Assembly (NCBI RefSeq): GCF_003428165.1
Contig: NZ_QLIQ01000028.1
Coordinates: 1 to 43,109, forward strand
Length of the DNA stretch: 43,109 bases
Source of the DNA: Cysteiniphilum litorale
GTDB lineage: Bacteria > Pseudomonadota > Gammaproteobacteria > Francisellales > Francisellaceae
Direction: 5' to 3'
The position numbers and the translations under genes are program-made. Shown here one piece after another: positions 36,354-43,109 of the stretch. The notes under the pieces are model-generated. The model searched no databases. It worked only from the letters and a program-made list of their open reading frames with translations, and was not told where the DNA came from. How positions within the stretch are numbered: the stretch's first letter is position 1; every line of letters begins with the position of its first letter.

Positions 36354-36537
36354 AATATTCACCTCTTGGGTTGTGGTTTTACTGGGGGCCTCTGTAGATA
36401 AGAATAGCAGAAATAAAACAATTTGCTGTTTCAATGGAGTATTGTCGTGTATCAAAACTGTTACAGCGTTGAGGCAGTAAACGCTGTAAAATGGATCATG
36501 GGGAGTATAGAATACAAAAAACTTGAATTGATGGAGT

Positions 36538-37383
36538 ATGGTTTTGCAGGTTATCGATACACATGTTCACTTTTGGGACTTGAATCAAAAGATAAATAGT
36601 TGGGTGTTAAATCAATCAAATGAAACGTTGAAGCAGGATTTCTTGCCTCAGACGCTACAGCAGAAAATGCAGGATAAACTCTATGGAGCAGTGCATATTG
36701 AAGCACATGATAGTCGTATTGACACAGAGGTTGAAATCAAATGGTTGATGGCAGTGGCGCAAAAATGCCCTGAGATTCAAATCAAACATATTGCTTATGT
36801 CGATATGACATTGCCAAAAGTACCGTTTATTGCCAAGCTAGACAAGCTTAAACAGTACCCGCAAGTCGTTGGTATCCGTCATATTCTAGCTTATGAGCAA
36901 GACGTTGATTACTGCCCTGAATCGCAGGATCTATCAACGCATGCCAATGTAATCGCTAATTTGCAAATATTAGCGGATTATAATCTTATTTTTGACTGCC
37001 AAGCCTACCCGCGACAGTTGTTAAATCTTGCGCCACACCTTAAAGCATCACGTGTTAAAACAGCGATTGAACATTGTGGTTTGCCACTATGGGAGAATGA
37101 CGAGCAGCGTCAGCTATGGCAACAAACTATGCGAGTCTTATCCGAGATTGAGCAGGTTGCACTGAAACTGTCAGGGCTGCAAATGTTAGGGCAGCTTGCG
37201 CATAGTAAAGCGATTATTGACTATGCTATTGACTGCTTTAGTTACCAAAGACTCATGTATGCCTCAAATAATCCCGTGTGTTTTCGTGATAATCCACTTG
37301 AGTGGTTTAAAACACTGGATCAAGCATGCGCAGGTAAAGGTGAGGTTTTTTATGATAATGCATTAATTTTCTATCAATTTTAA
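36538..37383 (+). CDS. Amidohydrolase-2 family TIM-barrel hydrolase
   Basis: This 281-residue protein resembles sugar-lactone hydrolases and related metal-dependent hydrolases (amidohydrolase_2). Visible features are the metal-ligand motif DTHVHFWD (H9, H11) and VGIRHIL after the second strand group, then HCGLPLW with H179. The C-terminal motif reads YASNNPVCF where many members have GSDWPV, so the usual acidic residue is Asn244. Some relatives also have Asn here, so activity cannot be excluded. The start is uncertain: GGAG sits only one base from the ATG at 36538, while TTG at 36544 has ideal spacing. It stands alone; substrate unknown. Confidence 0.75.
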   Translation: MVLQVIDTHVHFWDLNQKINSWVLNQSNETLKQDFLPQTLQQKMQDKLYGAVHIEAHDSRIDTEVEIKWLMAVAQKCPEIQIKHIAYVDMTLPKVPFIAKLDKLKQYPQVVGIRHILAYEQDVDYCPESQDLSTHANVIANLQILADYNLIFDCQAYPRQLLNLAPHLKASRVKTAIEHCGLPLWENDEQRQLWQQTMRVLSEIEQVALKLSGLQMLGQLAHSKAIIDYAIDCFSYQRLMYASNNPVCFRDNPLEWFKTLDQACAGKGEVFYDNALIFYQF

Positions 37384-37502
37384 TTCCTTGCAGAAAACTA
37401 ATGCTTAGCATATTGCCCTGGTCATTGCGATTAAACTCTTTATTTGATGTTTGTCGAAATGTAGTCCATAATTTCAGACATCAATGAGTATATGGAGTTT
37501 TT

Positions 37503-37706
37503 ATGCAGTCAAAACATATTGATTTAATCACTCAGAAGCTAAACCATTTACCCGCGAAGTATTTTGCAGAGGTGGAGGATTTTATTGATTTTTTGCATCA
37601 AAAAGATAGTTTGCAAAAAGTGCGTCAAGATTTCACAATGATGTCACAGTCAAGCTTTCAAGCAGTGTGGGATAATGATGAGGACGAAATCTATAATGAC
37701 TTATGA
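37503..37706 (+). CDS. Orphan DUF2281/VapB-like antitoxin
   Basis: This 67-residue protein has the typical small-antitoxin plan. A helical LPAKYFAEVEDFIDFL segment is followed by the toxin-binding tail SSFQAVWDNDEDEIYNDL. In the family this ending is normally followed, with a few bases of overlap, by a MazF/PemK-type endoribonuclease toxin. Here only nine codons of such a frame survive, so the antitoxin appears to be an orphan. GGAGT lies just before the start region. It may still repress its own promoter or neutralise a related toxin elsewhere. Confidence 0.75.
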   Translation: MQSKHIDLITQKLNHLPAKYFAEVEDFIDFLHQKDSLQKVRQDFTMMSQSSFQAVWDNDEDEIYNDL

Positions 37707-37725
37707 TGTTGGTGATGACAAGTAA
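37696..37725 (+). pseudogene. Nine-codon remnant of a MazF/PemK-type toxin gene
   Basis: ATG at 37696 overlaps the antitoxin end in the +1 frame, as toxin genes in this arrangement do, and reads MTYDVGDDK then stop. MazF/PemK-type toxins commonly begin M-x-Y-x-x-GDIVLV, so the match up to GD followed by a stop suggests that the toxin body was deleted. The match is short, so this is inference. Confidence 0.45.
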
Positions 37726-37727
37726 GG

Positions 37728-38198
37728 ATGAGAAAACAAAAAACACTTGTTCTTGGTATTGGCTCGCCTTTTGGCGATGATCAATTCGGATGGTTAGTAG
37801 CAAAAGAAATCAAAGAGATGCTCAAGAGTAACCAACGTTCACATATTGATATTGAGATTGCTGATCGACCAGGTTTGAATTTATTGCGTTTCTTAGAAAA
37901 GGACTATGCCCAAATCATTCTAATCGATGCAGTTAATGCGGGCGTTGAACCCAGTATGCCATTCACTCTACAGTCGCATGAGATTCTTGAGTTTAGTGGA
38001 TTTTTATCTTCACATAATATTGGTGTTGCACCTTCTTTAGCATTGGCAAATGCGCTTAATATGCCGATAGATCATGTGCTGTTTTACGGTGTGCAAGGAG
38101 AGCATTTATTTGTGAAGGATGATGTAATGTCAGATGCTGTGAAAAAGTCAGCGGGTAATATGGCGCAGATGATAACTCTCCAGTTGATTAAATCGTAG
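37728..38198 (+). CDS. [NiFe]-hydrogenase maturation protease (HycI/HupD type, M52)
   Basis: This 156-residue endopeptidase trims the C-terminus of the hydrogenase large subunit after nickel insertion. The family pattern is clear: N-terminal LVLGIGSPFGDDQFGW, the metal-binding acidic residue of IILIDAV, and SSHNIGVAPSLALA with the third ligand (His). It begins right after the toxin remnant, with AAGG directly touching the ATG. The SD is therefore abnormally close, possibly because the deletion that removed the toxin placed it there. It belongs functionally with hypA/hypB 3.6 kb away. No hydrogenase structural genes are in the window. Confidence 0.85.
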   Translation: MRKQKTLVLGIGSPFGDDQFGWLVAKEIKEMLKSNQRSHIDIEIADRPGLNLLRFLEKDYAQIILIDAVNAGVEPSMPFTLQSHEILEFSGFLSSHNIGVAPSLALANALNMPIDHVLFYGVQGEHLFVKDDVMSDAVKKSAGNMAQMITLQLIKS

Positions 38199-38217
38199 GG
38201 GCGTATTTCATGCGCCC
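38199..38217. terminator. Small hairpin between convergent genes
   Basis: GGGCG (38199-38203) pairs with CGCCC (38213-38217) directly after the protease stop, between two convergent genes. No T-run flanks it, so it is at best a weak bidirectional terminator. It resembles small GC-rich dispersed palindromes. Confidence 0.3.
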
Positions 38218-38263
38218 GAGAATGGCATGCTTATAAAGGTTTCGACTTACGCTCAGCCAACAT

Positions 38264-40360
38264 CTACTCAGTGGCGTGTGATTGAATCGCAGTAATTGCA
38301 ATGGTGTAAATAATATCATCGACGGTTGCGCCGCGCGAGAGATCATTAACCGGCTTGTTTAAGCCTTGCAATACGGGGCCTATGCTTAAGACGTCAGCAC
38401 TTCGCTGCACGGCTTTATAGGTTGTATTACCTGTATTTAAATCTGGAAAAATCAATACATTAGCATATCCGGCAACGGCACTATTAGGTGCCTTTTTTTG
38501 AGCAACCGAGAGCGTTGTGGCAGCATCATATTGTAAGGGGCCATCAACGATCAGATCAGGACGTTTTGCCTTAACCAATTCAGTTGCAGATTTGACTTTA
38601 TCAACATCGGCACCATGACCTGAGTCTCCCGTGCTATAACTGATCATGGCAATTTTAGGATCAATGCCAAATGCTGTGGCAGACTCAGCACTTTGAATAG
38701 CAATTTCAGCCAATTGCTCGGTTGTCGGATCAGGATTAACCGCGCAATCACCATAAACAAGTACTTGATCTTCAAGACACATGAAAAATACCGACGAGAC
38801 AATCGAGCAGTCAGGCTTCGTTTTAATGATTTTAAGTGCGGGGGAAATCGTATGTGCAGTGGTGTTTAAAGCACCTGCAACTAAGCCATCAACATCTGAC
38901 ATATATAACATCATGGTTGCAAGGGTTACATTATCTTCAAGTGCATCACGCGCCATAATTTCGGTCATGCCTTTGTGTTTTCGCGCATCGATAAGTGGCT
39001 TGAGATACTGAGCTTTAATGCTATCTGGGTCAATTGTGATGACTTTATCCGATAAATGTAAGCCTTGCTTTTTGGCAACTTCGATCACATCATCACGTTT
39101 CGCTAATAAGATACAAGTAGCAATCTTGCGTTCACTACAGAAAATAGCAGCTTCAATCGTGCGCGGCTCTAAACCCTCGGGTAGAATGATACGTTTGGTG
39201 ACTTCAGTTGCGCGCTTGATTAGATAATGACGAAACGCTGGCGGCGATAGTTTGGTTGGTGCGGGTGTTGCGGTAAGCTTGCGTGTAATCATATCGACAT
39301 CAATGCATTCAGCAATGGATGATCGCAAGAGATTTAAACGCGTTATATCATCTTTAGGAATGCTGCTGTAATCAATATCAGCTAATTTCAAAATGGTGCT
39401 AATGCTCTTATTGTCGGTCACAAAGATAGGTAAAGACATGCCTTTAGCCGCATCAAGACAGAAATCCAGTACGGCACGATTGGCAAGTGAGAAGGCAGTT
39501 AATATTAATCCTGCGATTTTAATGCCTTTTTGTGCGGCAACTGTCACTGCTAGAATAATATCACTGCGATCAGCAGCTGTGATGATTAATGTGCCTGGGT
39601 TTATCTCATCTAAAGCGTGATCGACGGTACGCGAGCACATGGTGACGATATGCACACGGCGCTCAAGATCAAAGCCCTCAAAGAGGGCAGTTAAATTTAA
39701 ACGATTGGCGATATCAATAACACGAGGATAGGTGAGATTATTTTGCCAATGTGTCACCCCGAGTAAATTCAGATGATTACTGCTAAAGATAGTTAATGCT
39801 TCAATGTCTGATCGCGTAAGGCTTGGTACGCTACTGTTAATATCTTCATCTAATAAACTAAAACGATTTTTGCCATCACTATCAACTGGCGCGTTAAGTT
39901 TAGTAACAATGGCGCCTAAAAGTGCGTCTTGGGGAATTTGCTGTTGATATAGCTTTAGTTGAATCTCAAGGTCTTTTAGCGTTTTATATCCTTGGCGTGC
40001 AATGAGGATAACATTAGCGTTAAATGCGCGAATAAGTGTTTTATTAAAGAGATTGATGTAAGCGTTTAGCCATTCAAACTGATTATGATTGTGTTCTTTG
40101 ATAAACACGCCATCAATTAAGGTAATATCACTGTTTTGGCTAACTTTATCATAAATATTAAGCAAGTATTCAAAGAAGTCTTTCATTTTGTTTTGTTGAA
40201 AATAATGCTCAATTTCAGAAGACGAGATTTCTGCATCAAATAATGGATTAAACAGCTTAACGCGATAGCCACGCTGTTCAAGGGCATATCTTAAGCCTTG
40301 CTTTAACGAGAACAAGCCAACACCTTGACCGGTAGGTAGTAGTATGATTGGTAGACTCAT
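38264..40360 (-). CDS. pta: Phosphate acetyltransferase
   Basis: This 698-residue long-form Pta interconverts acetyl-CoA and acetyl phosphate. The N-terminal P-loop-like domain starts LPTGQGVGLFSLKQGL. A DRTGG-type domain (LIITAADRSDIILAV, VFVTDNKSISTIL-like) spans roughly 215-320. The C-terminal PTA_PTB catalytic domain follows, with RIILPEGLEPRT, DGLVAGALNTTAHT, SYSTGDSGHGADVDKV and VDGPLQYDAA. The length is close to E. coli Pta (714). It starts nine bases after ackA; AAGGAT is its SD. With AckA it makes ATP from acetyl-CoA under fermentative or overflow conditions. Confidence 0.97.
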   Translation of the reverse strand: MSLPIILLPTGQGVGLFSLKQGLRYALEQRGYRVKLFNPLFDAEISSSEIEHYFQQNKMKDFFEYLLNIYDKVSQNSDITLIDGVFIKEHNHNQFEWLNAYINLFNKTLIRAFNANVILIARQGYKTLKDLEIQLKLYQQQIPQDALLGAIVTKLNAPVDSDGKNRFSLLDEDINSSVPSLTRSDIEALTIFSSNHLNLLGVTHWQNNLTYPRVIDIANRLNLTALFEGFDLERRVHIVTMCSRTVDHALDEINPGTLIITAADRSDIILAVTVAAQKGIKIAGLILTAFSLANRAVLDFCLDAAKGMSLPIFVTDNKSISTILKLADIDYSSIPKDDITRLNLLRSSIAECIDVDMITRKLTATPAPTKLSPPAFRHYLIKRATEVTKRIILPEGLEPRTIEAAIFCSERKIATCILLAKRDDVIEVAKKQGLHLSDKVITIDPDSIKAQYLKPLIDARKHKGMTEIMARDALEDNVTLATMMLYMSDVDGLVAGALNTTAHTISPALKIIKTKPDCSIVSSVFFMCLEDQVLVYGDCAVNPDPTTEQLAEIAIQSAESATAFGIDPKIAMISYSTGDSGHGADVDKVKSATELVKAKRPDLIVDGPLQYDAATTLSVAQKKAPNSAVAGYANVLIFPDLNTGNTTYKAVQRSADVLSIGPVLQGLNKPVNDLSRGATVDDIIYTIAITAIQSHATE

Positions 40361-40369
40361 GTTTGATCC

Positions 40370-41557
40370 TTAATTAGCTAATAACATTTGACAACTTTGC
40401 GCAATCATTCGTTCTTCATCGGTTTTGAGTACCATAATGCGTTTGCTGCCTTTAGCGTGAATTTCAATTGTTTGTGCGGCATTTTGATTGCGCGCAGCAT
40501 CAATGGCAAAGCCGTTGAATTTAAGTCGATTGATGATTTCTTGACGTACTAAGGCACTGTTTTGACCAATGCCCGCGGTAAAAATAAGCCCATCAAGTTG
40601 ATCAAAATACATAAGGTAGCTCGCAATGAAGCTTGCAGCGCGGTGACTAAATATATCCAGTGCTAATTTCGCTTGTTTTGCTTCCTTTAATTCGATATCA
40701 GGATTGTCAATAAGGTGTTCAATTTCACGCATATCACTTAACCCGCATAAGCCAAGCAAGCCACTTTGATTGTTTAATAGCTGATTAATCTCATTAACAT
40801 CCATATTAAGTATCTGTTGCAGATAGCTAAAAATACCAGGATCAATAGTGCCAGAGCGCGTGCCCATGACCAGTCCATCTAACGGCGTAAATCCCATGCT
40901 GGTATTGATGCTTTTGCCATTTTTGATCGCGGTGACACTGCAGCCATTGCCTAGATGCGCACAGATAAAATTGCCTTGTGTAAGAGATAGATGTTGAGCG
41001 GCAGCCTGCGCAATATACTGGTGACTTATTCCATGAAAGCCATATTTTCTAATATGTAGATCTTCATAAAGCGTATTAGGGATGGCATAGCGATAGATTT
41101 CCTCAGGTATACTCTGGTGGAAAGCCGTATCAAAGACCGCAATCTGAGGTATCGATATAAAATGCTGCTGACAAAACTCAATACCTTCAAGGTTAGCAGG
41201 GTTGTGTAAGGGGGCTAAAGGGATAAGGGTGCGAATTTTAGCAATAACATCATCCGTTACAATGACAGCACGATCGAAATGATGCCCACCATGAACGACG
41301 CGATGCCCAATAGCAATGATTTGACTGAAGCAGTCTTGCTGCTTTAAAAAACCAATAATTTTGGCAAATGCTTGATGGTAATTAAGTGGCGAAGTCTCCG
41401 TCTTAGTCTGCCCATTAACAGAAATGCTTAGCGTTGTTTCGTTGGTATTAATTTTATCAACCAGTCCAACAAGCGTCTGTACTAAGGTATTGTGATCATA
41501 AAGTGAGAATTTAATTGAGGAGCTACCGCAATTAAAAACAAGAAAGTACTGTGGCAT
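40370..41557 (-). CDS. ackA: Acetate kinase
   Basis: This 395-residue ASKHA-fold kinase converts acetyl phosphate and ADP to acetate and ATP. Signatures are VFNCGSSSIKFSLYD at the N-terminus, GHRVVHGG, FDTAFHQSIPE (catalytic region), HLGNGCSVTAI, MGFTPLDGLVMGTRSGTIDPG and GIGQNSALVR near the end. It is the first gene of the ackA-pta operon. The 212-base gap to the divergent hypA holds both promoters; I found no clear FNR-type palindrome there. Confidence 0.97.
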   Translation of the reverse strand: MPQYFLVFNCGSSSIKFSLYDHNTLVQTLVGLVDKINTNETTLSISVNGQTKTETSPLNYHQAFAKIIGFLKQQDCFSQIIAIGHRVVHGGHHFDRAVIVTDDVIAKIRTLIPLAPLHNPANLEGIEFCQQHFISIPQIAVFDTAFHQSIPEEIYRYAIPNTLYEDLHIRKYGFHGISHQYIAQAAAQHLSLTQGNFICAHLGNGCSVTAIKNGKSINTSMGFTPLDGLVMGTRSGTIDPGIFSYLQQILNMDVNEINQLLNNQSGLLGLCGLSDMREIEHLIDNPDIELKEAKQAKLALDIFSHRAASFIASYLMYFDQLDGLIFTAGIGQNSALVRQEIINRLKFNGFAIDAARNQNAAQTIEIHAKGSKRIMVLKTDEERMIAQSCQMLLAN

Positions 41558-41769
41558 AGGTTACAAGCTCTTGGACTTAAGTGCTACTCACTATAGCCTA
41601 AGACAGTGCTTCATTGGAAACCCAAACACACACTAAGCGCACAAAAGTAAACAAAACTTGCGTTATGTCATTATTTGCGCATTTAAGGCATTAAATAGCA
41701 CAGTTATACTATTCTCGCTTATTTGTCATGTGCTAGTCTAATTTGCAGTGATATATCGGTTGATAAGTT

Positions 41770-42126
41770 ATGCATGAATTTTCGTTATGCCAAAGTGTGA
41801 TTACGATTGTGCTTGATAAAGCAAAAAGCATGGGGTATGAGGCGCAAGCCGTGCGACAAATTGAGCTAGGTGTTGGGCAATTAGCCGGCGTTGATATTGA
41901 GTCAATGCGCTTTTGGTTCCCAGTTGCTGCTAAAGATACGCCACTAGTGCAAAGTATCTTAAATATTGCTATTAAACCGGCATGGGCACATTGCCTAACA
42001 TGTACGCATGATTATCAATTATCAAGGTTTTATGATGCATGTCCTAAGTGCCAAAGTCATGATAAAGAAATACTAACAGGTCAAGATATGTTGGTGGAGA
42101 AAATTGAGTTTGTAACGTCAGAATAA
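41770..42126 (+). CDS. hypA: Hydrogenase nickel incorporation protein HypA
   Basis: This 118-residue nickel metallochaperone starts MHEFSLC; His2 and Glu3 are the nickel-site residues of the family. The structural zinc site is C75, C78, C91 and C94 (HCLTC...ACPKC). HypA works with HypB to insert Ni into the [NiFe]-hydrogenase large subunit (and sometimes urease). The length is normal. No good SD is visible before the ATG. It is followed by hypB after a spacer made of tandem heptamers. Confidence 0.95.
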   Translation: MHEFSLCQSVITIVLDKAKSMGYEAQAVRQIELGVGQLAGVDIESMRFWFPVAAKDTPLVQSILNIAIKPAWAHCLTCTHDYQLSRFYDACPKCQSHDKEILTGQDMLVEKIEFVTSE

Positions 42127-42175
42127 TTAAGAGTTAAGAGTTAAGAGTTAAGAGTTAAGAGTTAAGAGTTAAGGA
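42127..42175 (+). repeat. Heptanucleotide tandem repeat between hypA and hypB
   Basis: Directly after the hypA stop there are six perfect TTAAGAG units (42127-42168) and a seventh variant TTAAGGA (42169-42175). The last leads into the hypB SD (AGGAG, 42172-42176). Each unit contains a pseudo-SD (AAGAG). Such short tandem arrays change copy number by replication slippage. Confidence 0.95.
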
Positions 42176-42182
42176 GTAAGTT

Positions 42183-42938
42183 ATGTGTACAACTTGTGGT
42201 TGCAGCGGTTCTGAGCATACGCATCAACATGCGCACGACCATCATCACCATCATGATCATGGGGTTGATAGTATCAAACTAGAACAGGCAATTTTGGCAG
42301 CAAATGATCAATATGCGCATGCCAATCGTGAGGTTTTGAGTGCTAAAAATGCGTTAGCATTTAATTTTGTATCCAGTCCAGGTTCGGGTAAAACTTCATT
42401 ACTTGAAAAGACGATTGCTAAGCTTCATGCTGAGCACACAATCGTTGTTGTTGAAGGTGATCAACAAACTGAGATCGATGCCAATCGAATCCGTAAAGCA
42501 GGGGCGAAAGCCTATCAGATCAATACTGGTAAAGCATGTCATTTGGATGCGCATATGGTAGGACATGCGTATGAGCATTTAGACATTCAAGAAAATAGTT
42601 TTGTCTTTATTGAGAATGTCGGTAATTTGATTTGTCCGGCGATGTTTGATTTAGGTGAAAAGCATCGCATCGCTGTGATTTCAGTGACAGAAGGTGATGA
42701 TAAGCCGCTGAAATATCCTGATATGTTTTATCATGCGGATACAGTGATTATTAATAAAACGGATCTGTTGCCGTATGTCGATTTCAGTGTTGAGCGTTGT
42801 ATTGAAAATATTCGTAAAATTCGTCGTGATATTCGGTTTTTTGAGCTTTCGGTTAAAACGGAAGAGGGATTTGATAACTGGTTAAACTGGCTAACTTCTT
42901 TAATAACTGAAGTTACACACTTTAGAAAAAAACTATGA
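42183..42938 (+). CDS. hypB: Hydrogenase nickel incorporation GTPase HypB
   Basis: This 251-residue GTPase drives nickel insertion. The N-terminal high-affinity metal motif MCTTCGC is followed by a histidine-rich stretch (about 12-26) that can store nickel. The P-loop SSPGSGKTS (64-72), the switch region EGDQQTEIDA and the NKTDLL specificity motif are intact. AGGAG six bases before the ATG is the SD. The chain ends FDNWLNWLTSLITEVTHFRKKL. The usual family end is near NWLTSL, and the last nine residues (EVTHFRKKL) are encoded by the left end of a palindromic mobile element (42909 onward). The natural terminus was therefore replaced with little loss. Confidence 0.95.
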   Translation: MCTTCGCSGSEHTHQHAHDHHHHHDHGVDSIKLEQAILAANDQYAHANREVLSAKNALAFNFVSSPGSGKTSLLEKTIAKLHAEHTIVVVEGDQQTEIDANRIRKAGAKAYQINTGKACHLDAHMVGHAYEHLDIQENSFVFIENVGNLICPAMFDLGEKHRIAVISVTEGDDKPLKYPDMFYHADTVIINKTDLLPYVDFSVERCIENIRKIRRDIRFFELSVKTEEGFDNWLNWLTSLITEVTHFRKKL

Positions 42939-42980
42939 TTTTATAAACACCCCGTCAGCCTGCGGCTGCCACCCCTCTTG
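42909..42980 (+). mobile_element. Truncated copy of the palindromic element
   Basis: The first 72 bases match the left end of the 6325-6496 element (terminal repeat GAAGTTACACACTTT, one base different). They run through the CACCCCGTCAG arm up to CCCCTCTTG, after which similarity stops. The right half and the second terminal repeat are missing. The hypB stop codon (42936-42938) lies inside it. Confidence 0.85.
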
Positions 42981-43077
42981 AAAAGCATAGGTTTATAGGG
43001 ATCTTTGGGTAAGTGGGTTTTAAAATGGTTGAGTTAAAGATAAGATGAATAAAATCACAAGGAAATAAGGTAAGTAA

Positions 43078-43109
43078 ATGAGTTGGGTGTTGGAAGAGTT
43101 ATCGGGGAT
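43078..43109 (+). CDS. 5' end of an unidentified gene
   Basis: ATG at 43078 follows AAGG with seven bases of spacing and reads MSWVLEELSG before the window ends. It is on the hypB strand and may continue the hydrogenase maturation cluster. However, the start does not look like HypC (MCLG...) or HypD, and ten residues cannot identify it. Confidence 0.35.
   Translation, partial: MSWVLEELSG

Noticed and set aside
41558-41769. FNR site between ackA and hypA
   Set aside because: No TTGAT-N4-ATCAA palindrome with acceptable match; a lone TTGAT near 41759 is not enough.
42127-42175. Tandem repeat as a CRISPR array
   Set aside because: Seven-base units without spacers are a simple-sequence repeat, not repeat-spacer architecture; no cas genes are present.
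1-43109. tRNA or rRNA genes
   Set aside because: No cloverleaf with TTCRA-type arm or rRNA conserved block was noticed on either strand by eye, but a covariance scan was not possible.

Overview
This window looks like chromosomal DNA from an AT-rich gammaproteobacterium with a Gram-negative envelope. It carries msbA-lpxK (lipid A export and synthesis), a class Ia ribonucleotide reductase very close to the enterobacterial type, a CCA-adding enzyme, ackA-pta, [NiFe]-hydrogenase maturation genes and two chaperone-usher pilus clusters. A Francisella/Piscirickettsia-like (Thiotrichales-type) relative is plausible, but the sequence alone does not fix the taxon.

Layout. (1) 1-8.4 kb: the tail of an unknown gene, an orphan ORF, a very large exported RHS/YD-repeat protein (629-6244), a 172-bp MITE-like palindromic element, a YeiH-type membrane protein and a small outer-membrane barrel. 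(2) 8.4-20.4 kb: a Bax-like glucosaminidase on the minus strand, then a plus-strand surface block. That block holds a classical chaperone-usher pilus operon (pilin, usher, PapD-type chaperone, tip adhesin, second pilin), two Calx-beta adhesin-like proteins with the same 362-residue N-terminus but unrelated C-termini, a secreted trypsin-like protease and a methyltransferase. A small secreted protein follows on the minus strand. (3) 20.7-24.75 kb, minus strand: nrdA-nrdB-yfaE, preceded by what reads as a complete cobalamin riboswitch. (4) 24.9-32.05 kb, minus strand: a second pilus operon of the alternate CS1/CFA-I class (chaperone, usher, tip adhesin, three subunits). Its leader has a 12-base homopolymer and an inverted repeat. 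(5) 32.2-36.4 kb: cca (minus) divergent from msbA-lpxK (plus), then a possible 29-residue small protein. (6) 36.5-43.1 kb: an amidohydrolase, an antitoxin whose toxin partner is reduced to nine codons, a hydrogenase maturation protease, the ackA-pta operon (minus) and hypA-hypB (plus). hypA and hypB are separated by a heptanucleotide tandem array, and hypB ends inside a truncated copy of the palindromic element.

The most interesting points are: the twin adhesins with swapped C-terminal tips; B12 control of an oxygen-dependent ribonucleotide reductase, which predicts a B12-dependent enzyme elsewhere in the genome; simple-sequence repeats placed where slippage could change pilus or HypB expression; and an insertion element that now supplies coding sequence for the end of hypB. 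No single gene set here is clearly a wholly new system. The adhesin pair plus protease attached to the pilus operon is the best candidate for something undescribed. All family assignments come from reading motifs by eye; no searches were run.
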